The notes below the pieces were generated by a model. It worked only from the letters and a program-made list of their open reading frames with translations, did not search any database and was not told the DNA's origin. Below, piece after piece: positions 15,537 through 26,619 of a stretch of DNA of 28,149 nucleotides. A program made the position numbers and the translations under genes. Every line of letters begins with the position of its first letter. Within the stretch, counting starts at the first letter, position 1. The stretch comes from Rhizobiales bacterium UBA697 (GTDB lineage Bacteria; Pseudomonadota; Alphaproteobacteria; Rhizobiales; Ancalomicrobiaceae): assembly GCA_002298965.1 (NCBI GenBank), contig DBMN01000254.1, positions 1 through 28,149 on the forward strand, given 5' to 3'.

Positions 15537-16856
15537 TCATTTGCCGATGCAGAAGCTGGAGAACACGCGATCCAGCAGATCCTCGACGTCCACCCGCCCC
15601 GTGAGCCGCCCCAACGCGTCGGTCGCACGCCGAAGATGTTCCGCTGCCAGAACGAGATCGTTTCGAGTCTGAATCGCTCTGTCGAGGCTCTTCACCACGT
15701 CGGCAAGGAGAACGCGATGTCGCTCCCGCGTCGGAACCGCCTCGGCGCCACTCCCCGACAGGGCTTCCGTCGCGAAGACACCGAGCGCCGCGACCAGCGC
15801 ATCGACACCCTCGCCGGTCACCGTCGACACCGCGAAACGCGGGATGGTCGGATCGATCGCCACGACGACACCGCCCCCCAGATCGCTCTTGGCGTCGATC
15901 AGCCAGATCGGCGCATCGACACCGTCTGTCGCCTCGTGCGCCGCATCGGGTGCACCGACCGACAGGATCAGATCCGCCGACCGCGCCCGCTCGAGCGCAC
16001 GCCTTATACCTTCTCGCTCGACCTGGTTCGAGGCCTCGCGCAGACCGGCGGTGTCGACCAGCGTCACCGGACAGCCGGCGAGATCGAGATGCACCTCGAG
16101 CACGTCGCGCGTCGTCCCCGCCTCTTCCGAGACGATGGCGACGTCGCGCCGGGCAAGGTGGTTGAGCAGGCTCGATTTGCCGGCATTGGGCGGACCGACG
16201 ATCACCACCTGCAAGCCGTCGCGCAGTCGCTCGCCGCGCCGGGCGTTGCCGAGATGTTTCGAAACCGATTCCATCGTCGCCGCGGCGATGGTGAAGGCGC
16301 GATCGGCGATCGAATCCGGAATGTCGTCCTCGTCGGCGAAATCGAGATCGGCCTCGATCGCCGCACGCGCATCGATCAGGTCGGAGCGCCAACCGTCGTA
16401 GAGCCGCCGCAGCGACCCTTCACTCTGCGCCAGCGCCTGCCGAAGTTGCGCCTCGGTCTCGGCGGCGAGGAGATCGGCGAGGCCCTCGACCTCGGTGAGA
16501 TCGAGCCGGCCGGAGAGGAAGGCACGTCGTGTGAACTCGCCGGCCTCCGCCGGGCGGACGCCGTCGAACGAGCCGAGCAAAGCAGCGAGCGCACGCACCA
16601 CGGCGCGCGAGCCGTGGACCTGGAACTCGATCACGTCCTCGCCGGTGAAGGAGCCGGGCGCCGGGAACCACAGCACCAGACCGCGATCGATCGGCGAACC
16701 GGATCGGTCCCGAATCGACGCGAGCGTCGCCACGCGCGGCGCCGGCACACGGCCGATCACCGCCTCGAGCACGGCGCGACAGGCGGGCCCGCTGACCCGC
16801 ATGACCGCGACGCCGCTCGGCAAGCCACCACTCGCCATGGCATAGATCGTGCTCAT
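15537..16856 (-). CDS. mnmE: tRNA modification GTPase MnmE
   Basis: 439 aa. MnmE (TrmE) is the GTPase partner of MnmG in U34 modification and binds tetrahydrofolate with its N-terminal domain. Seen: IYAMASGGLPSGVAVMRVSG; PGSFTGEDVIEFQVHGS; EAGEFTRRAFLSGRLDL; G1 GPPNAGKSS (221-229); G2 AGTTRD; G3 DTAG; and the invariant C-terminal CIGK (436-439), whose Cys is needed for modification. The G4 motif, normally NKxD, reads AKSD here (in WLIDAKSD), so the guanine-reading Asn is replaced. The ATG at 16856 gives the standard MSTIYA start. It is divergent from the DUF255 gene. Confidence 0.97.
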   Translation of the reverse strand: MSTIYAMASGGLPSGVAVMRVSGPACRAVLEAVIGRVPAPRVATLASIRDRSGSPIDRGLVLWFPAPGSFTGEDVIEFQVHGSRAVVRALAALLGSFDGVRPAEAGEFTRRAFLSGRLDLTEVEGLADLLAAETEAQLRQALAQSEGSLRRLYDGWRSDLIDARAAIEADLDFADEDDIPDSIADRAFTIAAATMESVSKHLGNARRGERLRDGLQVVIVGPPNAGKSSLLNHLARRDVAIVSEEAGTTRDVLEVHLDLAGCPVTLVDTAGLREASNQVEREGIRRALERARSADLILSVGAPDAAHEATDGVDAPIWLIDAKSDLGGGVVVAIDPTIPRFAVSTVTGEGVDALVAALGVFATEALSGSGAEAVPTRERHRVLLADVVKSLDRAIQTRNDLVLAAEHLRRATDALGRLTGRVDVEDLLDRVFSSFCIGK

Positions 16857-16929
16857 TCCCGTTCACGGCTCCTTGCCGACGCGCTCCGGCGCGCCAGTTT
16901 CACAACGGCCCTTCCGCGCGGAGACGACC

Positions 16930-18960
<2,031 letters not shown>

Positions 18961-19003
18961 GCGACCCGCGCGTCGGATCGAAACCGATTCGACCGTGTCA
19001 CAC

Positions 19004-19019
19004 GGATTCACGTGAAACA
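19004..19019. promoter_or_regulatory. parS site 3 (between DUF255 gene and rho)
   Basis: GGATTCACGTGAAACA matches consensus parS at 14 of 16 positions; T1 is G, and T3 is A, which again forms a GATTC in the left half. It is in the convergent gap, 44 bp after the DUF255 stop. Confidence 0.85.
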
Positions 19020-19032
19020 CGGCGCCAAACGC

Positions 19033-19063
19033 AGAAGGCCCCGGATCGCTCCGGGGCCTTCGT
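19033..19063. terminator. bidirectional terminator hairpin between DUF255 gene and rho
   Basis: AAGGCCCCGGA (19035-19045) and TCCGGGGCCTT (19050-19060) form an 11-bp stem with a TCGC loop between two converging genes. It has only a weak T content downstream on either strand. The same 31 bp recur exactly at 26620-26650 after secB. Confidence 0.75.
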
Positions 19064-19086
19064 CGTTCGATACGCAGCCGATTCGA

Positions 19087-20352
<1,266 letters not shown>

Positions 20353-20636
20353 GGAGGGGGGATCTCTGACGGATGGACGATCGGTGCCGGCACGATGCCG
20401 GGCGACGTCTTGCTTGATGTCCGATGCCGCAGCGATGAAGGACGAGACGTCCGCGGCATGCGAGAGGGGGGAGTGAAACGGGGAGCGGCTCTGCCGGGCC
20501 TCCGAACTTCCGGCGCGTACGCCGTGAAGAACCGTCTCTGAGGAAGGTGGCGGGAAAATAGCGATTCCGGCCGCTTCGCACAAGCCCCCGTCTCGAACCG
20601 GCAGATCGGGCGCGGGACACCCACGCCGAACGGACG
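20353..20636 (-). promoter_or_regulatory. rho leader / hemJ-rho gap
   Basis: 284 bp between the hemJ stop and the rho ATG. Rho genes commonly have long leaders in which Rho terminates its own transcript; that is family knowledge. In the sequence I see a C-rich stretch just before the ATG, a GTGCCGGCAC palindrome (20384-20393), and no convincing ORF or intrinsic terminator. Confidence 0.35.
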
Positions 20637-21167
20637 TCAGAACGGCTTGACGATCACCAGGATGACGACGGCGATCATGATCAGCGTCGGCACCTCGTTC
20701 ATGAAGCGCCAGAAGCGATGGTCACGCCGGCCCTCGTCGCGGGCGAAGTCGGCGACCGCCTTGGCGAAATAGCCGTGCGCCGCGGAAAGTCCGAGCACCA
20801 GGGCGAGCTTGGCGTGGAGCCAGCCGCCCTTGAAGCCGAACATCACGATGGCGATCCACAGACCCGCCACCCAGGCGACGATCATCGCCGGGTTGATGAT
20901 GTAGCGCATCAGCTTGCGCTCCATCACCTTGAACGTCTCCGACGCCTCGGACCCGACCGCGACGCCGCAGTGATAGACGAAGAGCCGCGGCAGATAGAGC
21001 ATGCCGGCCATCCACGAGATGACGGCGATCACGTGCAGCGACTTGATCCACTCGTAGCCCTTGGGACCGATTCCCCAGACCGAGAGACCGAGCGCACCGC
21101 CGGTGATCGCCAGAAAGACGATCGCTCGCGTCGCCCTGACCGCCACTTCCTCGCGCGTCGCCGCCAT
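20637..21167 (-). CDS. hemJ: protoporphyrinogen oxidase HemJ
   Basis: 176 aa integral membrane protein with about four hydrophobic segments (AIVFLAITGGALGLSVWGI; SLHVIAVISWMAGMLYLP; AMIVAWVAGLWIAIVMFGF; and the C-terminal PTLIMIAVVILVIVKPF). HemJ oxidises protoporphyrinogen IX to protoporphyrin IX, the penultimate heme step, in bacteria without HemG or HemY. Family marks: HVIAVISWMAGMLYLPRLFVYH, ERKLMRYIINPAM, W-LHAKL and FMNEVPT. It starts 9 bp after the hemE stop, so the two heme genes are probably one transcript with rho downstream. The N-terminus is some 15-20 residues longer than minimal HemJ but reads through without a better start. Confidence 0.93.
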   Translation of the reverse strand: MAATREEVAVRATRAIVFLAITGGALGLSVWGIGPKGYEWIKSLHVIAVISWMAGMLYLPRLFVYHCGVAVGSEASETFKVMERKLMRYIINPAMIVAWVAGLWIAIVMFGFKGGWLHAKLALVLGLSAAHGYFAKAVADFARDEGRRDHRFWRFMNEVPTLIMIAVVILVIVKPF

Positions 21168-21176
21168 GCCGTCACC

Positions 21177-22208
21177 TCACCGCTTGGCCGCACGGACCCG
21201 TTCGACGAGCCGCGTCATGTTGGCCGGATCGGCATCCGGCGTGATGCCGTGGCCGAGATTGAAGATCAGACGCCCGTTGCCGAGCCCCTCGAGCACCCGG
21301 TCGACGCCCTCGTCGAGCGCCGTGCCGCCGACCACGACCCGCATCGGATCGAGATTGCCCTGCACCGCGACCTTCGACTGGATGTGCTCGCGAGCGAAGG
21401 CATGCGGCATGGTCCAGTCGATGCCGACCGCGTCGACGCCCGTCTCGACGACATAGCGCGCGAGCAACGCCTGGGAACCCTTCGGGAAGCCGATGATCTT
21501 GGCGCCCGGGTGGATCGCCCGCACGCCGGCGACGATCCGCGCGGTCGGCGCGATCACCCAGCGAGCGAATTCGTACTCGTCGAGAATGCCGGCCCAGGTG
21601 TCGAAGATCTGCACGGCGTCGGCGCCGCAGGAGAGCTGCCGCGCGAGATAGGCGATCGAGGCCTCGACCAGGACGTCGATCAGCGTACCGAAGGCGACGG
21701 GATCACGCAGCGCCGCCTTGCGCGCCGGTCCCTGATCCGCCGTGCCCCGGCCGGCGACCATATAGGTCGCCACGGTCCAGGGAGCCCCGCAGAAGCCGAG
21801 GAAGGTGGTCTCGGACGGCAGGGCCGCCCGGATCATCTCGACCGCTTCGTAGACCGGTCCCAGACGATCGTGGATCGTCGAGGGATCGAGGTCGCCCACA
21901 CGGGAGAAGTCGAGAGGTTCGAGGACCGGCCCCTCGCCTTCCTGGAAAGCCACCTTGCGGCCGAGCGCATCGGGAATGACCAGGATGTCGGAGAACAGGA
22001 TCGCCGCATCGAACCCGTATCGCCGGATCGGCTGGAGCGTCACCTCGGTCGCGAGCTTCGGGGTGTAGCAGAGATCGAGGAAGCCACCGGCTTCCGCCCG
22101 TGTCGCCCGATACTCCGGCAGATAGCGACCCGCCTGCCGCATGACCCAGATCGGCGGGGGAAACACGCTCTCGCCGGAGAGCACCGCCATCACCTTCCGA
22201 TCGCCCAT
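21177..22208 (-). CDS. hemE: uroporphyrinogen decarboxylase
   Basis: 343 aa, the family length. HemE removes four acetate carboxyls from uroporphyrinogen III to give coproporphyrinogen III in heme synthesis. Seen: IWVMRQAGRYLPEYR, with the substrate-binding Arg24 and Arg28; AAILFSDILVIPDALG with the key Asp; FCGAPWTVATYM; and NLGHGITPDADP near the C-terminus. The ATG at 22208 has GGAGAGGA about 8 nt upstream. The frame continues to 22331, but that extension is in the origin and its 'VSRE' is parS DNA, so it is rejected. hemE next to oriC is the hallmark of alphaproteobacterial origins. Confidence 0.98.
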   Translation of the reverse strand: MGDRKVMAVLSGESVFPPPIWVMRQAGRYLPEYRATRAEAGGFLDLCYTPKLATEVTLQPIRRYGFDAAILFSDILVIPDALGRKVAFQEGEGPVLEPLDFSRVGDLDPSTIHDRLGPVYEAVEMIRAALPSETTFLGFCGAPWTVATYMVAGRGTADQGPARKAALRDPVAFGTLIDVLVEASIAYLARQLSCGADAVQIFDTWAGILDEYEFARWVIAPTARIVAGVRAIHPGAKIIGFPKGSQALLARYVVETGVDAVGIDWTMPHAFAREHIQSKVAVQGNLDPMRVVVGGTALDEGVDRVLEGLGNGRLIFNLGHGITPDADPANMTRLVERVRAAKR

Positions 22209-22221
22209 GTCGGGGTCCTCT

Positions 22222-22230
22222 CCATCCACA
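22222..22230 (+). promoter_or_regulatory. candidate DnaA box
   Basis: CCATCCACA agrees with TTATCCACA at 7 of 9 positions and sits 13 bp before the hemE start codon, inside the putative origin. Confidence 0.4.
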
Positions 22231-22303
22231 CCGTCACTCTTCAAATCATTCTTCGAATGAAGATTGTTGTGACTCTTTGACGGTGGATTACCGGGATCTC
22301 GCC

Positions 22304-22312
22304 CGATCCACA
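22304..22312 (+). promoter_or_regulatory. candidate DnaA box, best match
   Basis: CGATCCACA agrees at 8 of 9 positions with TGATCCACA, recalled as the moderate-affinity 'G-box' of the Caulobacter origin, and at 7 of 9 with the E. coli box. It abuts parS site 4. Confidence 0.55.
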
Positions 22313-22313
22313 A

Positions 22314-22329
22314 TGACTCACGTGAAACC
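22314..22329. promoter_or_regulatory. parS site 4 (within oriC, degenerate)
   Basis: TGACTCACGTGAAACC matches consensus parS at 13 of 16 positions, keeping the whole central CACGTGAAAC. Its left half contains GACTC, a GANTC site, in the same register as in sites 2 and 3. It may be a weak ParB site. Confidence 0.65.
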
Positions 22330-22385
22330 AACCGTTCGGACGAAACGCCGTCGTCTCGAAAGGGCGATTCCGACCGACGGCCTCG

Positions 22386-22400
22386 TTAACCTCTCGTTAA
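22386..22400 (+). promoter_or_regulatory. CtrA binding site
   Basis: TTAA-CCTCTCG-TTAA is a perfect TTAA-N7-TTAA full site for the cell-cycle response regulator CtrA. In Caulobacter, CtrA bound at such sites in oriC represses initiation. TTAA is rare in this GC-rich DNA, so two copies at the exact 7-bp spacing inside the origin are unlikely by chance. Confidence 0.85.
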
Positions 22401-22444
22401 TCTGTCTTTACAAAAGGTTGACGAGACCGCTCGAAGATCGTGCC

Positions 22445-22453
22445 TGTGGACGA
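22445..22453 (-). promoter_or_regulatory. candidate DnaA box
   Basis: On the minus strand TCGTCCACA agrees with TTATCCACA at 7 of 9 positions. It is inside the putative origin, downstream of the CtrA site. Confidence 0.35.
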
Positions 22454-22627
22454 GGAGTCGACGACCCACCGCCCTCTCGCCCTTCGTCCACCGCGGCGAT
22501 CCGACACCCCCGTTCGGCTCTCGTCGTTCGTCCCTGTTGATCGAATTGCACGAAGGGGAGAGAGTGACCCTCGCCGGGTCGCCGACGCCGATTTCTCCAC
22601 CGTTGCCCGCCGCCTGGGGACAGTTGC

Positions 22628-23455
22628 GTGAACACATCCTCCAAGTTCTTTCATCTGCACCTGATTTCGGATTCGACCGGCGAGACGCTGATCACCGTCG
22701 CGCGCGCCGCCGCCGCCCAGTACGAGGCGATCGAGCCGATCGAGCACATCCATCCCTTGATCCGCGTCGACCGCCACCTCGACAAGGCGCTGGTCGAGAT
22801 CGAGCAGTTCCCCGGCATCGTGCTCTACACGCTGGTGAACCCGGAGCTCTCCTCGCGGCTCGAGCGTTTCTGCCGCGACCAGGGCCTGCCCTGTGTCTCG
22901 GTGCTGAGCCCGGTGCTCGACATCTTCCGCTCGTTCCTGAACGTGACCGAGAGCGCGCGCGCCGGCGCCCAGCACTCGCTCGATGCCGACTATTTCAAGC
23001 GCATCGAGGCGATGAACTTCACCATGGCGCACGACGACGGCCAGCTGCCGCACGACCTCGACGAGGCCGACGTCGTCATCCTCGGCGTGTCGCGCACCTC
23101 GAAGACGCCGACCTCGATCTATCTGGCGAACCGCGGCATCAAGACCGCCAACATCCCGATCGTGCCGGAGATCCCGCCGCCGCCGTCGCTCTTTACCATC
23201 TCTCGGCCGCTGGTCGTCGGCCTGATCGCCAGCCCCGACCGCATCGCCCAGATCCGCGAGAACCGCGTGCTGGCGATGGGCTCGAAGTCTTTCGACACGA
23301 CCTATGTCGACCGGCCGTCGATCGCCGCCGAGCTCGGCCTGATGCGGCGTCTCTGCGCCGATCGCGACTGGCCGGTGATCGACGTCACCCGCCGCTCGAT
23401 CGAAGAGACCGCCGCCGCCATCATCAATCTGCTGCGCGACCATCGCCGCGGCTGA
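22628..23455 (+). CDS. ppsR: pyruvate, phosphate dikinase regulatory protein (DUF299 kinase-pyrophosphorylase)
   Basis: 275 aa from a GTG at 22628, with GGGGA about 9 nt upstream. The family is bifunctional: it inactivates PPDK or PEP synthase by ADP-dependent phosphorylation and reactivates it by phosphate-dependent dephosphorylation. Seen: N-terminal FHLHLISDSTGET; P-loop-like GVSRTSKTPTS (153-163), the nucleotide site; FTMAHDDGQLP; NIPIVPEIPPP; and YVDRPSIAAEL with a C-terminal DVTRRSIEETAAAI. Which target enzyme is present cannot be seen here. It is the RP001-type first gene of the right replichore. maf starts 12 bp after its stop, so it probably leads the ppsR-maf-aroE-coaE-dnaQ operon. 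Confidence 0.96.
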   Translation: MNTSSKFFHLHLISDSTGETLITVARAAAAQYEAIEPIEHIHPLIRVDRHLDKALVEIEQFPGIVLYTLVNPELSSRLERFCRDQGLPCVSVLSPVLDIFRSFLNVTESARAGAQHSLDADYFKRIEAMNFTMAHDDGQLPHDLDEADVVILGVSRTSKTPTSIYLANRGIKTANIPIVPEIPPPPSLFTISRPLVVGLIASPDRIAQIRENRVLAMGSKSFDTTYVDRPSIAAELGLMRRLCADRDWPVIDVTRRSIEETAAAIINLLRDHRRG

Positions 23456-23467
23456 ACCCGGGATCCC

Positions 23468-24067
23468 ATGACCGAGACCCTCGTCCTCGCCTCGCGCAGT
23501 CGTTCGCGCATCGCCCTTCTCGAAGGCGCCGGCCTCGCCTTCGCCGCTGAACCCTCGAACGTCGACGAACGCGCGGTGGAGGCGCCGCTGCTTTCCGCCG
23601 GTGCCGATCCGGGCGCCATCGCGCTGCATCTCGCCGAAGCCAAGGCCCTCGACGTCGCCGCCCGCCGCCCCACCGATCTCGTGCTCGGCTGCGATCAGAC
23701 CCTCGGCCTCGACGGCGAACGCTTCGTCAAGCCGGAGAACCGCGACGAAGGCCGCCGCCAGCTCGAGCGTCTGCGTGGGCGGACCCACGAACTCCATTCG
23801 GCGCTGGTGCTGGCGCGCGGGTCGACGGTCGTCTGGCGTCACGTTTCGGTCGCCCGCATGACCATGCGCGCCTTCTCCGACGCCTTCCTCGACGCCTACT
23901 GCGCCACCGTCGGCGATGCCGTGCTCTCCTCCGTCGGCTGCTACCAGCTGGAAGGTCCGGGCATCACGCTGTTCGAGGCGATCGACGGCGACTATTTCAC
24001 CATCCTCGGCCTGCCGCTCCTGCCGCTCCTCGCCGAACTGCGCCGCACGGGACACCTCGCCGCATGA
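23468..24067 (+). CDS. Maf-family nucleoside triphosphate pyrophosphatase
   Basis: 199 aa, the family length. Maf proteins hydrolyse non-canonical or modified nucleoside triphosphates to monophosphates and in some bacteria affect septation. Seen: N-terminal LVLASRSRSRIALLEGAGL, corresponding to the phosphate-binding SxSxR region but lacking the usual Pro; VDERA; LGCDQTL with catalytic Asp76; FVKPENRDE; LRGRTHELHSALVL; and the C-terminal VGCYQLEGPG and FTILGLPLLPLL. It is the origin-linked Maf paralogue of alphaproteobacteria; substrate preference is unknown. Its stop overlaps the aroE start (ATGA), giving translational coupling. Confidence 0.94.
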   Translation: MTETLVLASRSRSRIALLEGAGLAFAAEPSNVDERAVEAPLLSAGADPGAIALHLAEAKALDVAARRPTDLVLGCDQTLGLDGERFVKPENRDEGRRQLERLRGRTHELHSALVLARGSTVVWRHVSVARMTMRAFSDAFLDAYCATVGDAVLSSVGCYQLEGPGITLFEAIDGDYFTILGLPLLPLLAELRRTGHLAA

Positions 24068-24909
24068 CCACTGCCTCCGCTCCCAGGGCCTTCGTCATCG
24101 GCTGGCCGATCGCCCAGTCGCGCTCGCCGATGATCCACGGCCACTGGCTGGCGACGCTGGGTCTCGAGGGTTCCTACGAGAAGATCCCCGTGTCCCCGGA
24201 GAACGTGGAGAACTTCCTGCGGAACCTGCCCGATTCCGGCTTCGTCGGCGGCAATGTCACGGTTCCGCACAAGGAGATCGCCTATCGGATCGCTTCCGAA
24301 AGGGATGCGGTTGCCGAGGCCACCGGCGCGGTGAACACCCTGTGGATCGACGGTGGACGGATCTGCGGCGCCAACACCGACGCTCCCGGCTTCGTCGCCA
24401 ATCTCGACGACCGCGCCCCAGGCTGGGACGCCCGCCCGGGAGACGCGGTCGTGCTCGGCGCCGGCGGTGCCGCTTCGGCCGTCGCCTGGGGTCTGAAGAA
24501 CCGCGGCTTCCGCGTCCGCCTCGTCAACCGCACCCTCCCCCGCGCCGAAGCGCTCGCCGCCCGCATCGGCGGCGGCACCACGGCGCACGGCTGGGACGAG
24601 GTGCCGAAGCTCCTTTCCGAGGCGCGTCTCCTCGTCAACACGACCTCGCTCGGCATGACCGGCAAGGACGACATGACGATCGACCTCGCGCCGCTCGCCG
24701 ACGGCACGCTCGTCACCGACATCGTCTACGTGCCCTTGGTGACGCCGCTCCTCGCGGCTGCGCAAGCGCGCGGTCTGCCGATCGTCGACGGTCTCGGCAT
24801 GCTGCTGCACCAGGCGGTGCCCGGCTTCGAACGCTGGTTCGGCCGCCGCCCCGAGGTGACGCCGGAACTCCGCCGTCTGATCCTCGCCGATCTCGGAGTG
24901 GTCGAATGA
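24064..24909 (+). CDS. aroE: shikimate dehydrogenase (NADP+)
   Basis: 281 aa. AroE reduces 3-dehydroshikimate to shikimate in aromatic amino-acid synthesis. Seen: substrate-binding QSRSPMIHGHW (the S-x-S pair); GNVTVPHK with catalytic Lys70; GAVNTL (N91); ANTDAPGF (D106); NADP-binding GAGGAAS (132-138) with NRT after beta-2; NTTSLGM; DIVYVPLVTPLL; and GLGMLLHQAVPGFERWFG. The start ATG overlaps the maf stop and the stop overlaps the coaE ATG by ATGA, an unbroken coupled set. The start fits the family, since only a few residues precede the first strand. Confidence 0.97.
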   Translation: MTTASAPRAFVIGWPIAQSRSPMIHGHWLATLGLEGSYEKIPVSPENVENFLRNLPDSGFVGGNVTVPHKEIAYRIASERDAVAEATGAVNTLWIDGGRICGANTDAPGFVANLDDRAPGWDARPGDAVVLGAGGAASAVAWGLKNRGFRVRLVNRTLPRAEALAARIGGGTTAHGWDEVPKLLSEARLLVNTTSLGMTGKDDMTIDLAPLADGTLVTDIVYVPLVTPLLAAAQARGLPIVDGLGMLLHQAVPGFERWFGRRPEVTPELRRLILADLGVVE

Positions 24910-25535
24910 TCGTCCTCGGTCTCACCGGCTCGATCGGCATGGGCAAGTCGACGACCGCGGATCTCTTCCGCGCCGCCGGCGTTCCCGTGCACGACGCCGA
25001 TGCGACCGTCCATGCGCTCTACACGAACGAGGCCGTGGCGCCGATCGAGGCGGCCTTCCCCGGCACCACCGTCGACGGCCGCGTCGACCGCGCCGCTCTC
25101 GGCACCCGGGTTCTCGGCGACGACGCGGCGGTGAAGCGGCTGGAGGCGATCGTCCATCCGCTGGTGCGCGCCGCCGAACTGCGGTTCCTCGCCGCCGAAC
25201 AGGCCAAGGGCCGCGCCGTCGTCGTCCTCGACATTCCGCTGCTCTTCGAGACCGGCGGCGAAGCCCGCGTCGACGCCGTCGTCACCGTCACCGCGCCGGC
25301 CGAGGTCCAGCGCGCCCGCGTTCTCGCCCGCCCGGGCATGACGCCGGAGAAGTTCGGCCAGATCCTCGCCCGCCAGCTTCCCGATGCCGAGAAGCGGCGG
25401 CGCTCGCATTTCCTCGTCGATACCGCCCGCGGCATCGACCCCGCCCGCGCTCAGGTCGAGGGCATCCTGCGCGCTTGCCGGGGGATGACGGGCAGCATCG
25501 CGGCCTCGAGGCTTGAAGCGGCGGCGGCGAGCTGA
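24906..25535 (+). CDS. coaE: dephospho-CoA kinase
   Basis: 209 aa. CoaE phosphorylates the 3'-OH of dephospho-CoA, the last step of coenzyme A synthesis. Seen: P-loop GSIGMGKST (8-16) in LGLTGSIGMGKST; HDADATVHALY with a substrate Asp; LEAIVHPLVR; VVLDIPLLFETG; VTAPAEVQRARVLARPGM; and a C-terminal region rich in Arg/Ala. The ATG at 24906 overlaps the aroE TGA; the frame remains open far upstream within aroE and maf, but that is antisense-free shadow reading and not coding. dnaQ starts 30 bp downstream. Confidence 0.97.
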   Translation: MIVLGLTGSIGMGKSTTADLFRAAGVPVHDADATVHALYTNEAVAPIEAAFPGTTVDGRVDRAALGTRVLGDDAAVKRLEAIVHPLVRAAELRFLAAEQAKGRAVVVLDIPLLFETGGEARVDAVVTVTAPAEVQRARVLARPGMTPEKFGQILARQLPDAEKRRRSHFLVDTARGIDPARAQVEGILRACRGMTGSIAASRLEAAAAS

Positions 25536-25565
25536 TTCCATGGCGCCCGATCCGGGAGAGCCACC

Positions 25566-26297
25566 TTGCGCGAGATCGTCTTCGATACCGAAACCACGGG
25601 CTTCGACCCCCGCACCGGCGACCGCGTCGTCGAGATCGGCTGCGTCGAGCTGGTCAACCACATCGTCTCGGGCCAGACCTTCCACGTCTACATCAACCCG
25701 GAACGGTCGATGCCGCGCTCGGCCTTCGAGGTCCACGGCCTTTCCGACGAGTTCCTCGCCGACAAGCCGAAGTTCGCCGAGATCGCCGAAGGATTCCTCG
25801 CCTTCGTCGGCGACGCCCGCCTCGTCGCGCACAACGCCGAATTCGACTTCAAGTTCATCAACGCCGAGTTCGCCCGCCTCGGCCTGCCGCCGCTCGGGTC
25901 CGATCGCATGGTCGACACGCTGGCGCTCGCCAAGCGTCGCCACCCCGCCGGCCCCAACTCGCTCGACGCGCTTTGCTCGCGCTACGGCATCGACAACTCC
26001 CGCCGCGAGAAGCACGGCGCGTTGCTCGACAGCGAGCTGCTGGCCGAAGTCTACGTCGAACTGCTCGGCGGCCGCCAGGCGGCCCTCGGCCTCGTCGCCG
26101 AGGAGCCCGGCCGCAACCGCCGCGCCGACGGGAGCATCGCCACCCGCAACGGCCCGCGCGTCCGCCCCGTCCCGCTCGCCCCGCGGCTCGAGCCCGAAGC
26201 CGACGCCGCCCACCGCGCCTTCGTCGCCAAGATGGGTGAGAAGGCGCTGTGGTCGGAATATGCCGATCTCGACCTGCCCACCGCCGGCGAGGCGTGA
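25566..26297 (+). CDS. dnaQ: DNA polymerase III epsilon subunit (proofreading 3'-5' exonuclease)
   Basis: 243 aa. It is the DEDDh exonuclease that proofreads replication within the Pol III core. Seen: motif I FDTET (D7, E9); motif II AHNAEFD (D94); motif III H150...D155 (EKHGALLDSELLAEVY); IGCVELVNH; and a C-terminal tail that should carry the alpha-subunit-binding region. The start is a TTG at 25566 with GGGAGAG 4-10 nt upstream, giving the family start REIVFDTETTG; no ATG fits. It is the last gene of the ppsR to dnaQ set. Confidence 0.96.
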   Translation: MREIVFDTETTGFDPRTGDRVVEIGCVELVNHIVSGQTFHVYINPERSMPRSAFEVHGLSDEFLADKPKFAEIAEGFLAFVGDARLVAHNAEFDFKFINAEFARLGLPPLGSDRMVDTLALAKRRHPAGPNSLDALCSRYGIDNSRREKHGALLDSELLAEVYVELLGGRQAALGLVAEEPGRNRRADGSIATRNGPRVRPVPLAPRLEPEADAAHRAFVAKMGEKALWSEYADLDLPTAGEA

Positions 26298-26406
26298 GAT
26301 CGCCAGACGTCGCGATCACGTCCGTCGACGCCGTACTGCGGTCACGACGGCTGCGGTCGGGTTCCGGTCGGCCATCGATGCCGTCCGAGACGCCGCCGCG
26401 CCTTCA

Positions 26407-26543
26407 CCCTCCCATCAGGGGAGGGTGCCGAGCGGACGCGAGGCGGGTGGGGTTCGGCCTCTCGGCAACCGAGGGCGGGGACCTGTCGGAAGGCGGCACG
26501 CTCGCCGCTCACCCCACCCCTTGCCCCTCCCCTGATGGGAGGG
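26407..26543. repeat. REP/MITE-like dyad element
   Basis: Perfect 19-bp inverted arms CCCTCCCATCAGGGGAGGG (26407-26425) and its complement (26525-26543). Each arm is itself quasi-palindromic, and a second inner pair, GGGTGGGGT near 26446 and ACCCCACCC (26511-26519), points to one long cruciform of 137 bp. No transposase is present. It resembles intergenic repeats seen in Hyphomicrobiales genomes; the copy number here is unknown. Confidence 0.75.
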
Positions 26544-26619
26544 GAAATCCGCCGCGAACCGTGCAGGCATGACACTGCCCCGCCCGCGAGACATCCGGCC
26601 TTTTCACTCCTTGAAACGA

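Larger units (their letters stand above)
22209..22627. other. oriC: putative chromosomal replication origin (oriC)
   Basis: This 419-bp gap between hemE and ppsR is where oriC was mapped in Caulobacter and Rickettsia (hemE / RP001 junction). Contents: an AT-richer patch (about 22240-22280) and another around 22385-22418; a CtrA-type site TTAA-N7-TTAA (22386-22400); degenerate DnaA boxes with a TCCAC core at 22222 and 22304 (plus strand), 22282-22290 and 22445-22453 (minus strand) and 22593 (plus strand); four GANTC sites at 22271, 22315, 22366 and 22455; and parS site 4. hemE and ppsR diverge from it, and flanking genes mostly point away. No consensus TTATCCACA box was found, as is usual for high-GC alphaproteobacteria. 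Confidence 0.85.

Noticed and set aside
20353..20583. 77-residue N-terminal extension of Rho
   Set aside because: Composition is unlike Rho and the family start is at 20352; the DNA is the untranslated leader.
22209..22331. N-terminal extension of hemE beginning MVSRES
   Set aside because: The 'VSRE' comes from the parS bases; a strong Shine-Dalgarno marks the internal ATG at 22208, which gives the family start.
24726..26213. 495-codon minus-strand frame opposite coaE and dnaQ
   Set aside because: Antisense shadow with low-complexity Gly/Ala/Asp content.
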